Of a stretch of DNA of 64,000 nt, positions 25,665-34,262 are shown in pieces; position 1 is the first letter of the stretch; every line of letters starts with the position of its first letter. Position numbers and translations under genes: made by a program. The notes under the pieces were generated by a model. It was not told where the DNA came from. It saw only the letters and a list, made by a program, of their open reading frames with translations, and made no database searches. The DNA comes from Seleniibacterium sp963677135 (lineage in GTDB: Bacteria; Desulfobacterota; Desulfuromonadia; Desulfuromonadales; Geopsychrobacteraceae), in NCBI GenBank assembly GCA_963677135.2, contig CAXXLS010000012.1, positions 124,001 to 188,000 of the forward strand, in the 5' to 3' direction.

Positions 25665-26005
25665 TGAATCGCGCCGGGTTTTCCGGAGGCAGTTTTCGTT
25701 TGAGTCAGGCTGCTTCACTTGACTCCTCCCGCCGATAATATTTCTTCTCCCGCTCTGCCGGTGTAATATTTCCGATCGGTTTCAGCAGCTGGTTGTTATG
25801 GAACCAATCCAAGGTTGTATCAACTGCTTCACGACCCGTTCAATGACCGCGATGGAGAACGACTTCTGTTTTCAAAGACCGATGATTGTCTCTGCCAGCG
25901 CGTTAGTGTAGGAATCTCCGGTTGTGCCAACCGAGGCGTTGATCACAGCTTCTGTGAGACGGTCCGTATGCCGAAAGAGATCTCTGCATCACGATCACCA
26001 GGTGC
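25665..26005 (-). pseudogene. relict of an IS3-family transposase (orfB C-terminus) and one IS end
   Basis: Reading the minus strand gives pieces of the IS3 integrase core in shifting frames: DRDAEISFGIR, RHTDRLTEA, ASVGTTGDSYTNALAETIIG, then a stop and frameshift, KTEVVLHRGH, another stop, and LDWFHNNQLLKPIGNITPAE up to a TGA at 25707-25705. The catalytic Glu region is recognisable but the frame is broken at least three times. The plus-strand TGAATCGCGCCGGG at 25665 looks like the element's terminal repeat. The N-terminal half and the other end are gone. Positions 26006-26194 show nothing recognisable. Confidence 0.82.
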
Positions 26006-26194
26006 CTGATCGGGTCAGGATGGACGCAACGGCACTGTTTCGCTCTCTCCGGCATGTTTTCCCCAGACCTTACCAGCGACTCCGCTTCTTTCCGTCTCCT
26101 CCCCGTGAGTTATTTTCGAACGTTTCGTGTTTCTGCACCTGGCGTGAACTGCCGGTTCGATTGACCGGCTCCGTTATTATCCAGAAATGAGAAT

Positions 26195-26206
26195 ACTGAT
26201 ATATTG
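26195..26206 (+). promoter_or_regulatory. FadR/GntR-type operator candidate, copy 1
   Basis: ACTGATATATTG matches the motif CTGATATATTAG seen five times in the spacers around the TRAP-2 and ilvD operons. Confidence 0.45.
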
Positions 26207-26407
26207 GGACTCTTTTTCCGTGGCCAGACATGTCCGCTGATTCCTGGCCTTGGTGGATGCGGTAATTTTTAAAATTGTTTCCGTCTAGCTTTTGACAGTC
26301 AACAAAAGGTTGAAAATATCTGAAAATATGGCAATTTCTTGTAATTTTTCTTCGATTTGTGTGGCTTTTTCTCTCTCGGTCCGACTTTATTTCTCATGAT
26401 AATTCTC

Positions 26408-26436
26408 TTGAAAAAAATATCTAGCTAATATATCAG
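26408..26436 (+). promoter_or_regulatory. promoter with GntR-type operator for the second TRAP operon
   Basis: TTGAAA (26408-26413), 17 nt and TATCAG (26431-26436). The motif CTAATATATCAG (26425-26436), the reverse complement of CTGATATATTAG, covers the -10. It lies about 205 bp upstream of dctP-2. The 979-bp stretch between the DUF2959 gene and dctP-2 otherwise holds only the IS3 relict. Confidence 0.6.
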
Positions 26437-26640
26437 TATGTGTGCTGATCATCGCTTTCAGGCTCTCTGTGTCCGGCTGGGTGACATAAAGGGATTGGCG
26501 GTGACGATTGGCTCTACCAAAAAATGAATAACAGTGAAAGTTTTTCTGTCTTGCCCTCGGCAAAGAAAATTTGGTGTGGGGAATAAGGATCCAAGGTTGG
26601 ACATCGTGGCAATTGTGCCGCCAATTTTACGGAGGAAAAC

Positions 26641-27624
26641 ATGTATTCAGGTCTGGTTAGAGGAGTTATTGCTGTCGCTGTATTGATGATGGTCGGGATT
26701 GGCGGTGTTGCCAGTGCCCAATCGCTGCTGCTGACGGGGGTCGACCCGGCAGGATCGCTCAACGACGATATGAACGAGAAATTCGTCGCAGAGGTCAAGG
26801 CACGCACCGGTGGTTCCGTGCAGGTCAATTATGTCAAGGCGGGTGCCCTGGGCAGCGGAAACCAGGTGCTTGATCAGTTGAGCCAGGGTTCGGTTCAGGG
26901 GTTCGGCACCGTGCTTGACTGGTTCTCCGCGCTGGAGCCCGACCTGCAGGCGTTGTCGTGGGGCTTTACGTTCCGGGATAAAGATCATATGCGCGCTTTC
27001 CTGGCAAGCCCGCTTTTTGGCGCGATGCAGCAAAATATTATCAACAAGGCCAATATCAGAATTCTCGCTGTCGCTCCGACTCAGGCCCGGGTCATGTTTG
27101 CCAAGAAGCCGATTATGAAGGTCGAGGACGTCAAGGGGATCAAGATGCGGGTTCCCGGAATCAAAAGCTACGTCGCTTTGTGGAAAGCTTTTGGCACCGA
27201 GCCTACCCAGGTTGCCTGGGGTGAGGTTTATCTGGCCCTGAAAACCGGGGTTGTCGATGCCGCGGAAGGTCAGCCGACCAACGGTGTGGCGAATCGCATG
27301 CATGAGAGCGGGCCCCATATTTCCATGACGAACCATGTCATGACCGGCAATGTCATCGCCGTGAATGAAGGTTTCTGGCAGTCTCTTGACAGCGCACAGC
27401 AGAAAGCCGTCCATGAGGCTGCGGTTGCGGCCGTCGGGTTTGCAGCTGAGCTTTCCGACAAGGCGATGAATGAGACGCTGGAGCTGATCCGCAAGGAGGG
27501 TGGTGAGGTTCATTATCCCGATGTCGAAAGCTTCCAGAAGGCAGCCCTCGCCGCTGTTCCTGTCATCGAGGAGGAAGGCTTGTGGACCAAGGGCTTAATC
27601 GCTGAGATTCAAAAGATTCAATAA
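26641..27624 (+). CDS. TRAP transporter solute-binding protein (DctP family) 2
   Basis: 327 residues with a signal peptide (about 1-26, cleavage near GGVASA/Q). DctP hallmarks include VKGIKMRVPGIKSYVALWKAFGTEP, carrying the carboxylate-clamping Arg, and YLALKTGVVDAAEGQ. It is a periplasmic receptor for an organic acid feeding the DctQ/DctM proteins encoded downstream; a lactonase at the operon end suggests an aldonate or related sugar acid. GGAGG precedes the ATG. A hairpin with a T-run separates it from dctQ. Confidence 0.9.
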   Translation: MYSGLVRGVIAVAVLMMVGIGGVASAQSLLLTGVDPAGSLNDDMNEKFVAEVKARTGGSVQVNYVKAGALGSGNQVLDQLSQGSVQGFGTVLDWFSALEPDLQALSWGFTFRDKDHMRAFLASPLFGAMQQNIINKANIRILAVAPTQARVMFAKKPIMKVEDVKGIKMRVPGIKSYVALWKAFGTEPTQVAWGEVYLALKTGVVDAAEGQPTNGVANRMHESGPHISMTNHVMTGNVIAVNEGFWQSLDSAQQKAVHEAAVAAVGFAAELSDKAMNETLELIRKEGGEVHYPDVESFQKAALAAVPVIEEEGLWTKGLIAEIQKIQ

Positions 27625-27633
27625 TAAAGAGTT

Positions 27634-27666
27634 CGGGGGAGGCATCGCCATGCCTCCCCGGTTTTT
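27634..27666 (+). terminator. attenuating hairpin between dctP-2 and dctQ-2
   Basis: An 11-bp stem (CGGGGAGGCAT-type arm and ATGCCTCCCCG) with a short loop, followed by GTTTTT. It is the same position as the terminator at 7740 in the other TRAP operon, favouring excess binding protein. Confidence 0.8.
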
Positions 27667-27678
27667 ATGGAGTTTGTC

Positions 27679-28230
27679 ATGCCTCGTATTTTGTTTCTAA
27701 TGCTGCGCGCCTGGGCCCGTCTGGAGCTGGTTCTGGCCAGCGTCCTGCTGTTTGGTGTCGTGGCCCTGATCGGCTATCAGATTATCGCCAGATCTCTGTT
27801 CGGAGCGCCCCTGGTCTGGGCCGAAGAAGCGGCCATGCTGGCTTTTCTCTGGATTATTTTTCTGGGAGCCGGGTTGGCTGCGAAAATCGGCCAGCATATT
27901 CAGGTGACGGCCCTCGAAGGGATTGGCGGAGAGAAATTTCGCGTGTTTCTTCTCTATCTGGGAGCCGTCATTTCGACACTCGCTCTGATCGGAGTGCTCT
28001 GGTTGGCTTACGGTCTGATTCCGGTAGAGTGGCGTACGACCTCCATCGCGCTGCCGGTCGATCTGCCCAAGGCTTATTACTACTCAATTCCGTTGATTTA
28101 CAGTTGTATATCCATGATTGTCGGATTTTTTTCCGGAGCGATCCTCGGCTCCAGTGAGGCCGGACGCGAGGCGTTGAACAATCTGCGGGGAGCGATTGTA
28201 TTTTCTGACCATAGTGAAGGGGCGATCTGA
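27679..28230 (+). CDS. TRAP transporter small permease subunit (DctQ) 2
   Basis: 183 residues from the ATG at 27679, chosen because GGAG lies 6 nt upstream; an in-frame ATG at 27667 lies in the hairpin's T-run. Four membrane helices and the family motif WAEEAAMLAFLWIIFLGAGLAAKIGQHI near residues 50-75 identify DctQ. It forms the membrane unit with DctM. The dctM start follows its stop by one base, indicating translational coupling. Confidence 0.9.
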   Translation: MPRILFLMLRAWARLELVLASVLLFGVVALIGYQIIARSLFGAPLVWAEEAAMLAFLWIIFLGAGLAAKIGQHIQVTALEGIGGEKFRVFLLYLGAVISTLALIGVLWLAYGLIPVEWRTTSIALPVDLPKAYYYSIPLIYSCISMIVGFFSGAILGSSEAGREALNNLRGAIVFSDHSEGAI

Positions 28231-28231
28231 T

Positions 28232-29530
28232 ATGTCGATCTGGATACTTTTTGGGTTGGTGTTTCTGTTTGCGGTCCTGCAGGTTCCCATTGCCATGGCC
28301 ATGATCGCCGGTGCCATCGGCTGGATGCTGATGGACGGCAACCTGCCTCTGTCCATCGTTGCGCAAAGGATGGCTCCTTCGCTGGACAGTTTTCCCCTTT
28401 TGGCCGTGCCCTTGTTTGTGCTCGCCGGAAACCTGTTGAACCGGGCCGGTATCGCCGAACGGATTTTCGATTTTGCCGGGAACCTGGTTGGTCATATTCG
28501 CGGCGGCCTGGCTCACGTCAATATCGTTGCCTCGCTGATTTTTTCCGGAATGTCAGGGGTTGCCCAGGCTGACGCCGCAGGGTTGGGGACTGTCGAAATA
28601 AAGGCCATGAAGCAGGCCGGTTTCAGCGGGGAATTTTCTGCTGCGGTAACGGCCGTCTCGGCGATTATCGGGCCGATCATTCCGCCCAGTGTTATCATGG
28701 TCATCTACGCAGTGCTGGCCGGGGTGCCGGTTGCCGATCTGTTTCTGGCCGGGGTCATGCCAGGTCTTATTCTCACCGCGGCCCTGAGCCTCACTGTCTA
28801 CGCCGTAGCTTCGCGTCGGGGTGATTCCATGCCGCGCTCGGAGCGTCCCCCCTTTTCAGCGGTTCTGCGGTCCTTCTGGCGGGCCCTGCCGGGTCTTGCC
28901 GCCCCCTCGATTCTTATTGGCGGCCTGCTGGGCGGCTTCGCGACGCCGACGGAGCTTGGGGCCATCGTGGTCATTTATGCCGTCGGATTGGGCCTGGCTT
29001 ACAGGGAATTGTCCTTCGCGGCGCTGCGCGGGTGTTTTGCTGATACGGTTGTGACCACCGGCGTTCTGCTTTTCATTATCGCGGCCGCTGCGCCTTTCGC
29101 CTGGCTTATTGCGGTTCTGAATCTGCCTCAGCATCTCGCCGGCGGCCTTATGGGGCTGTCGAGCGAAGCAGTGGTGATTCTGATCGTCCTGAACATCGGT
29201 CTGCTGATTGCCGGACTTTTTATAGAAACCACGGCTATTCTTATCGTCGCCGTGCCGGCGCTGATGCCGATCGTGCTGCAGATCGGTCTCGATCCGGTTC
29301 AGTTCGGGGTCATGATCGTGTTCAACCTGATGATCGGAACGGTGACCCCGCCTTTCGGAATTATCCTGTTTATCATGATGGACATCGCCAAGGTCAGACT
29401 GGTGCCGCTGCTGCGTGAAGTGTTTCCCTTCTACGTGCCGCTGTTCGGTATGCTGGCACTGATTACCTTCTGGCCCAAGTTCACTCTCTGGCTTCCTGAA
29501 ATGGTCAGGGCCTTTCTGGCGGGAGGTTAG
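28232..29530 (+). CDS. TRAP transporter large permease subunit (DctM) 2
   Basis: 432 residues from the ATG at 28232 (GAAGGGG upstream). About 12 membrane helices with DctM signatures: LLAVPLFVLAGNLLNRAGIAERIF, FSGMSGVAQADAAGLG, and IIGPIIPPSVIMVIYAVLAG, and the late TPPFGIILF. The ion-coupled translocation subunit of TRAP system 2. An in-frame upstream start would overlap dctQ by 36 bp and lacks a better ribosome site. Confidence 0.93.
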   Translation: MSIWILFGLVFLFAVLQVPIAMAMIAGAIGWMLMDGNLPLSIVAQRMAPSLDSFPLLAVPLFVLAGNLLNRAGIAERIFDFAGNLVGHIRGGLAHVNIVASLIFSGMSGVAQADAAGLGTVEIKAMKQAGFSGEFSAAVTAVSAIIGPIIPPSVIMVIYAVLAGVPVADLFLAGVMPGLILTAALSLTVYAVASRRGDSMPRSERPPFSAVLRSFWRALPGLAAPSILIGGLLGGFATPTELGAIVVIYAVGLGLAYRELSFAALRGCFADTVVTTGVLLFIIAAAAPFAWLIAVLNLPQHLAGGLMGLSSEAVVILIVLNIGLLIAGLFIETTAILIVAVPALMPIVLQIGLDPVQFGVMIVFNLMIGTVTPPFGIILFIMMDIAKVRLVPLLREVFPFYVPLFGMLALITFWPKFTLWLPEMVRAFLAGG

Positions 29531-29535
29531 AGATT

Positions 29536-30447
29536 ATGAGCTTTGTTGAGAGTCCGCCCCGGTTGGTCGTTGACTGCTGCAATTTTCTTGGCGAAGGGCC
29601 AACCTGGGACGAGCGCAGAGGCATGCTCTGGTGGGTCGATACCAAGGGGCAAAGAGTTCACTGGCTGAAGCCTGAAAGCGGCGAGACAGGCAGCCGCGAC
29701 ATGGGGAATGACGTTGGCAGTCTCGGTTTGTGTGAAAGTGGTCGCCTGGTCGTCGCATTGAGGCACAAGGTGGTGTGGTTCGATCCTGATGACGATGTGG
29801 TCGAGCCTTTTATCGACCTGTCCTGGCTGTTGCCGGAAGAGCGTTTGAATGATGGCAAGATCGGCCCTGACGGGGCGTTCTGGGTCGGCACCATGCATGA
29901 AACCGAAATCGAGCTGATGCAGCCCATAGGTTCCCTGTACCGGATTGACCCGAACGGCGAGGTGGCGAAAGTCGTCTCCGATCTCAAGGTGTCGAACGGT
30001 CTGGCCTGGAGTCCCGACGGTCGTCTGATGTACCATTCCGACAGTTGTGCCCCATGGCTTGATCTGTGGGATTTTGACCCCGACTCCGGGCAGGCGACCA
30101 ACCGTCGTCGTATCGCCACACCGACTGAAGAGGTTGGTCGTCCGGACGGTGCCGCCATGGATGCCGAGGGCAGGTACTGGAGTGCCGGGGTGTCCGCCTC
30201 GAGACTGAATATCTGGAACAGCGCCGGGCAGTTGCTCGAGTCTGTACCGGTGCCCGGCTGCCCCAAACCGACCATGCCCTGTTTCGGCGGCAAGGATCTG
30301 AAGGACGTTTTCATCACCGGGCACCGCAATCAGATGACACCCGAGGTGCTGCAGTCTTTTCCCCATGCGGGAAGCCTGTTCGCAGTAAGAAGTCGGGTTC
30401 CGGGATTGTTGTCCAACCGCTTCAGGGATGTCCCGCCGGAAGAGTGA
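29536..30447 (+). CDS. SMP-30/gluconolactonase family sugar lactonase
   Basis: 303 residues, a six-bladed beta-propeller lactonase. The metal-binding residues of the family can be placed: Glu in LGEGPTWDERRGMLWWVD (about residue 19), Asn/Asp in ERLNDGKIGPDGAFWVGTM, Asn in SNGLAWSPDGRLMYHSD, and Asp in GRPDGAAMDAEG. It hydrolyses aldono-lactones to free sugar acids in the cytoplasm. Its place directly after TRAP permease 2 (5 bp; GGGAGG 9 nt upstream of the start) suggests the imported ligand or an oxidation product is a lactone. Confidence 0.9.
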   Translation: MSFVESPPRLVVDCCNFLGEGPTWDERRGMLWWVDTKGQRVHWLKPESGETGSRDMGNDVGSLGLCESGRLVVALRHKVVWFDPDDDVVEPFIDLSWLLPEERLNDGKIGPDGAFWVGTMHETEIELMQPIGSLYRIDPNGEVAKVVSDLKVSNGLAWSPDGRLMYHSDSCAPWLDLWDFDPDSGQATNRRRIATPTEEVGRPDGAAMDAEGRYWSAGVSASRLNIWNSAGQLLESVPVPGCPKPTMPCFGGKDLKDVFITGHRNQMTPEVLQSFPHAGSLFAVRSRVPGLLSNRFRDVPPEE

Positions 30448-30500
30448 CGGGGCCTGCGGGCCTGCGGGCCTGAGAGGGGCATCGTGGTGTGTGAATTGCC

Positions 30501-30550
30501 CGAAGGTGAAGAGGGCGGTTGGGTTGGATCCTCTCTTCACCTTCGTTTTT
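30501..30550 (+). terminator. terminator of the TRAP-2/lactonase operon
   Basis: A 13-bp perfect stem (CGAAGGTGAAGAG and complement), a 19-nt loop and TTTTT. Confidence 0.85.
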
Positions 30551-30575
30551 GAATTGATGGATTTTCTGAAATCTG

Positions 30576-30613
30576 AGCGCATATGATCAATTGATCACTA
30601 TGCGCTTTTTTTT
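30576..30613 (+). terminator. second terminator with palindromic core
   Basis: An AGCGCATA stem, a perfect palindrome TGATCAATTGATCA at the tip and eight T. It may also help end transcription of the convergent gntR gene. The palindromic core could alternatively be a protein site; I prefer terminator because of the T-run. Confidence 0.75.
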
Positions 30614-30704
30614 GGGGCGGAGTTTTTCTTCCGGTGCTGTCGTGATGGTGACGGCTTAAGGCACCTGGGCGGATAGAGAGGTCCCTCGCCGCTTCCGCAG
30701 GCGT

Positions 30705-31412
30705 TCAGTCGTCGATATACATCTGAAAGGAGTTCAGCGTCTTTTCGATGAACGAATAGGAAATGTCGATATGGTTGGCCAGGTCCTGGGTGGCCTTGGC
30801 AACATCGTTGACCTTCAGAGCGTCAATGATTTTCTGGTGCTCATCGATGATTTTGGACAGTCGTGTCTCTTCGGTAATGATGAGATACCTGGCCCGGTTG
30901 ATTTGACATTTCGCGGTCAGGACAATATCCCAGACTTTCAGGTGGCCGGAGATGTCAAATATCTTTTTGTGAAACTCATTGTCGATCTTGATGAATTCCG
31001 TCCTGTTGACTCCTGCGGCGATCTTCTGCTCTTCAAGGATTCTTTCAAGTTCCAGGATGTCGTTGTCGTTCGCGGCTTTGGCCGCTTCTTCGATCGCAGA
31101 GCATTCGAGGGATTTGCGGATGAATTGGGCATCCTTCAGAGCATTGACCTGGATTTTGGTGACGAAGGTCCCCGAATAGGGGATCGCAACGATAAACCCC
31201 TCTTCCATCAGCCTCAGAAACGCCTCTCTCATAGGGGTCCGGCTGATACCCAGATCCGCCGAGATCTTCTTATCTGAAATCGGGCTTCCGGGTGGTCTTT
31301 TCAGGGTGACGATTTCATCCCGAATAATTTCATAGACGCTTGCGGCTATGGTCTTCGAGCTGTTTTTTGCTGCTCCGCTTGGTGATTTGAGGCTGGCTTT
31401 CATGAGTTCCAT
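30705..31412 (-). CDS. GntR-family regulator, FadR subfamily (1)
   Basis: 235 residues. An N-terminal winged helix (about 20-85: VYEIIRDEIVTLKRPPGS, ADLGISRTPMREAFLRLMEEG) is followed by an all-helical FCD effector domain with the metal-binding set Asp-x3-His (KIDNEFHKK), His (DEHQK) and His (ANHID). Such regulators sense organic or sugar acids. It lies between the TRAP-2/lactonase operon and the ilvD-tct operon, both carrying CTGATATATTAG sites, and the same site lies 9 bp upstream of its own start, so all three are likely its targets. An alternative ATG at 31403 is possible. Confidence 0.88.
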   Translation of the reverse strand: MELMKASLKSPSGAAKNSSKTIAASVYEIIRDEIVTLKRPPGSPISDKKISADLGISRTPMREAFLRLMEEGFIVAIPYSGTFVTKIQVNALKDAQFIRKSLECSAIEEAAKAANDNDILELERILEEQKIAAGVNRTEFIKIDNEFHKKIFDISGHLKVWDIVLTAKCQINRARYLIITEETRLSKIIDEHQKIIDALKVNDVAKATQDLANHIDISYSFIEKTLNSFQMYIDD

Positions 31413-31420
31413 ATTCCATT

Positions 31421-31432
31421 CTGATATATTGC
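31421..31432 (+). promoter_or_regulatory. GntR-type operator candidate at the gntR start, copy 3
   Basis: CTGATATATTGC lies 9 bp upstream of the gntR ATG, where a bound protein would block its transcription start: autoregulation. Confidence 0.5.
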
Positions 31433-31683
31433 TTCAAAATGATCTGTTTTGTGCTCTTCCGGGTCTGTTTCAGGCACCTCCGGGTTTTCTTTCTGAGGTG
31501 CGTGGGACCGGTATTCAAAACATAATATTCTGAAATAACAAACTTTTTTCCTAGATATTCCGGGCTTTAAAGGTGTTTTGCGAATCCATAATAATGCATT
31601 TTTAATGCCGATGAAATAATTTTTTTATTTTTCACGTCCTTCCAGGGTGTGGTGAAGGAAATCACCATTCCGAAAAAAAATCC

Positions 31684-31712
31684 TTGCTTTAAAAAAGCAA
31701 CTGATATATTAG
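31684..31712 (+). promoter_or_regulatory. promoter with GntR-type operator for the ilvD-tct operon
   Basis: TTGCTT (31684-31689), 17 nt and TATTAG (31707-31712), the latter being the right half of CTGATATATTAG (31701-31712). It lies 290 bp upstream of the ilvD-type gene. The 591-bp spacer 31413-32003 is AT-rich, carries three copies of the motif and has no gene. Confidence 0.55.
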
Positions 31713-31839
31713 TGGTTCTGTCGTTTGGCAGGTTCTTCATTCCGACTGTAATCAATATCGGGTTTTCATGCTATTCAGCCTTTAAGGTCTCGTTTTTATG
31801 GGCCTTTCCTTTGTGTTCTTTCGGGGCTTGGCAGTTTGC

Positions 31840-31851
31840 TTGATATATTAA
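31840..31851 (+). promoter_or_regulatory. GntR-type operator candidate, copy 5
   Basis: TTGATATATTAA, a variant of the CTGATATATTAG motif, lies 128 bp downstream of the previous copy and 150 bp before the ilvD-type gene. Confidence 0.42.
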
Positions 31852-32003
31852 TATGATTTTTACGATGGTTTTCCGGGGGACCCGTGCAGATGGATTTATT
31901 TGCGTCACCCTGAGATCTCAGATGGTTTTTTTCGGGATCCCAGCATGTCGTTATCAGGCTAATGTTTTGTAAACGATCAGAGTTATTGGAGGAATCAAAA
32001 GTC

Positions 32004-33701
32004 ATGGCAAAGCTTAGAAGTATTCTGGAAGAAGGGACGACGGCCTGGGCGGTCAGGCGGACTCAATGGCGGGCAATGGGAATTACCGATGAAGACATGA
32101 TGAAACCGAAGATTGCCGTGGTGAACACCTCCAACGGTCTGTCCAGCTGTTTTATGCATGTCGATGATGTCTGCAAGACCGTTATGCAGGCGGTGCGTGA
32201 TGCTGGCGGCCTGCCGTTTGAGGTGCGGACGGTCGCATCGAGCGATTTTGTCACCAGTGCCGGTCTCAAGGCCCGCTACCTGATGCCGACCCGGGATCTG
32301 ATCGTCAACGAAATCGAATGCATGGTCGAAGGGGCTCTGATGGACGGCATTATCTGTCTGTCCTCCTGTGACAAGACAACCCCGGGCCACATCATGGCCG
32401 GCGTTCGCCTGAATGTTCCGACCATGGTCCTGACCTGCGGTTACCAGGTGGGCGGCTTCTGCTCGAGCGGACAGTTTGTCGACATCGATGACGTTTACGA
32501 GTCCATCGGGGCTCTGCAGGCCGGGTCCATCACCCTGGATGAGCTGACCGACATGACCGAACACGCGATTCAGACGCCTGGTGTCTGCGCTGGTCTGGGA
32601 ACCGCCAATTCCATGCACGTCGTTGCTGAAGCTATCGGGATGGCTCTGGCGGGCAATTCCCCGATCAAGGCCGATAGCCGCAAGCTTCATGAATACGCCC
32701 AGGCGGCGGGACGGCGGATTGTGGAACTGGTCAACGACGATGTCCGCCCCCGCGATATCGTGACCGAAAAGGCCATCGAAAACGCCATCATGGTGGTGCT
32801 GGCCGTGGGTGGTTCCGTCAATACCGTGCGTCACATTTCCGCGATTGCCACCGAGGCTGAGATCGATGTCGATGTCGTCGCCCTGTACGAAAAACTGGCC
32901 GAGCGGGCTCCTCTCCTGACGGCGGTTCGCCCCAACGGCCCCTATCGGACGGAAGACATGGAACCGGCCGGCGGTACCCGCGCGGTCATGAAGCGGCTTG
33001 AATCGGTCCTGCATCTCGATGCCATGACCGTCACCGGGAAAACGGTGGGTGAAATCGTTCAGGACAAGGCTGCCGAAGTCAAGAATGACGACGTTATCAA
33101 GACCATTGAAAATCCCCAGAGCAGGCGTCCCGGGGTCGGTATTCTGCGTGGCAACCTGGCTCCCGACGGCTGCATTGTCAAGCTCTCCGCCCTGCCGGAA
33201 GGGGTCGATACCTTCTCCGGTCCGGCCCGGATTTTTGACGGCGAGGACGAGGCTATTGCCGCCATCGGTCAGAACGGGATTCATAAGGGGGATGTCGTTG
33301 TGCTGCGTAACATGGGTCCGTTGGGCGGTCCGGGAACCGTGTTCGCCTGCAGTTTTGTCGCCGCCATGAACGGTGCCGGCCTGGCGCCGTATGTCGCGGT
33401 TGTCACTGACGGCGAGCTGTCGGGACTGAACCGGGGGATCGTGGTCGGTCAGATGATGCCGGAAGCTGCCGCCGGAGGACCTCTTGCCATCGTCCGGGAC
33501 GGGGAAACCATCTCCATGGATTTCGATGCCCGCAGCATTACCCTGGAAATCAGCCAGGAAGAAATCGACGCCCGCCTGGCCGAATGGCAGCCCCTTGAGC
33601 ACAAGGATCTGCAGCCCGGGTGCTACCTGGATCAATACCGGCAACTGGTGCAGCCGCTGGCTGAAGGCGCAGTCTTGGGGAAACGGACCTTCCGTAAATA
33701 A
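32004..33701 (+). CDS. IlvD/Edd-family sugar-acid dehydratase 1
   Basis: 565 residues from the ATG at 32004 (GGAGG 10 nt upstream). Three iron-sulfur ligand cysteines fit the family: C49 (NGLSSCFMH), C122 (SSCDKTTPGH) and C195 (TPGVCAGLGTANSM). Late motifs GILRGNLAPDGCIVK and TDGELSGLNRG form the active site. Members dehydrate dihydroxy-acids or aldonates to 2-keto-3-deoxy acids. Placed before a tctBAC system and under a FadR-type regulator, an aldonate is more likely than the branched-chain amino acid intermediate. It is only distantly similar to the second dehydratase at 42764. Confidence 0.86.
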   Translation: MAKLRSILEEGTTAWAVRRTQWRAMGITDEDMMKPKIAVVNTSNGLSSCFMHVDDVCKTVMQAVRDAGGLPFEVRTVASSDFVTSAGLKARYLMPTRDLIVNEIECMVEGALMDGIICLSSCDKTTPGHIMAGVRLNVPTMVLTCGYQVGGFCSSGQFVDIDDVYESIGALQAGSITLDELTDMTEHAIQTPGVCAGLGTANSMHVVAEAIGMALAGNSPIKADSRKLHEYAQAAGRRIVELVNDDVRPRDIVTEKAIENAIMVVLAVGGSVNTVRHISAIATEAEIDVDVVALYEKLAERAPLLTAVRPNGPYRTEDMEPAGGTRAVMKRLESVLHLDAMTVTGKTVGEIVQDKAAEVKNDDVIKTIENPQSRRPGVGILRGNLAPDGCIVKLSALPEGVDTFSGPARIFDGEDEAIAAIGQNGIHKGDVVVLRNMGPLGGPGTVFACSFVAAMNGAGLAPYVAVVTDGELSGLNRGIVVGQMMPEAAAGGPLAIVRDGETISMDFDARSITLEISQEEIDARLAEWQPLEHKDLQPGCYLDQYRQLVQPLAEGAVLGKRTFRK

Positions 33702-33756
33702 GGTCTGCCGGGAGGGGATTCTTGAAACAGCAGATTGGTTGAAATATTTGGAGCGA

Positions 33757-34254
33757 ATGGATGGACGCAAAATTTTTCAAAATAAGGACCTGATGATCGG
33801 AGTGTTTTTTCTCCTGCTGTCAGGTGGCTATTATCTTGAATCTCTGAAGATCGTCGAGGCAGGAACTTCCGTCGTCGGCCCTGGTTTCTTGCCAGGAGTC
33901 GTCACCGTGCTGATGGCGCTGCTGAGCATCGCCCTGATTGTGAAGAGTCTGAAAACCATCGTAACGGACGCAACAGGATCCGATAAAAAAACAAAGGCGA
34001 TCAATCTGAAAACGGTCGCCCTGACCGGGGTGCTGATCCTGGCTTTTGTTCTGCTCATGGAGCCCCTGGGGTTTATTCCGACGGCCGCTTTATACCTTTT
34101 CGTGCAATTTAATGTCGCGGTACCCAAAAGTCATAAAACCCTGCGCCATCAAGTCTATCATGTCGTCGCCGCGATCGTTGTCGCGATCGCGATTAATTAT
34201 CTTTTCGTTCATGGTTTTGATGTTCTGCTCCCGCAGGGAATTCTGGAAGGTTAG
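33757..34254 (+). CDS. tctB: tripartite tricarboxylate-type transporter small subunit (TctB) 2
   Basis: 165 residues from the ATG at 33757 (TTGGAG just upstream; the longer frame overlaps the dehydratase gene). Four membrane helices, with GTSVVGPGFLPGVVTVLMALL near residue 35 and a C-terminus GFDVLLPQGILEG as in other TctB proteins. Normal GC, unlike tctB 1. It begins 55 bp after the dehydratase and ends 8 bp before tctA. Confidence 0.88.
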   Translation: MDGRKIFQNKDLMIGVFFLLLSGGYYLESLKIVEAGTSVVGPGFLPGVVTVLMALLSIALIVKSLKTIVTDATGSDKKTKAINLKTVALTGVLILAFVLLMEPLGFIPTAALYLFVQFNVAVPKSHKTLRHQVYHVVAAIVVAIAINYLFVHGFDVLLPQGILEG

Positions 34255-34262
34255 GTGCTGAT

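Noticed and set aside
30584..30597. Palindrome TGATCAATTGATCA as a GntR operator
   Set aside because: It forms the tip of a terminator hairpin followed by eight T and lies downstream of both flanking genes, not in a promoter.
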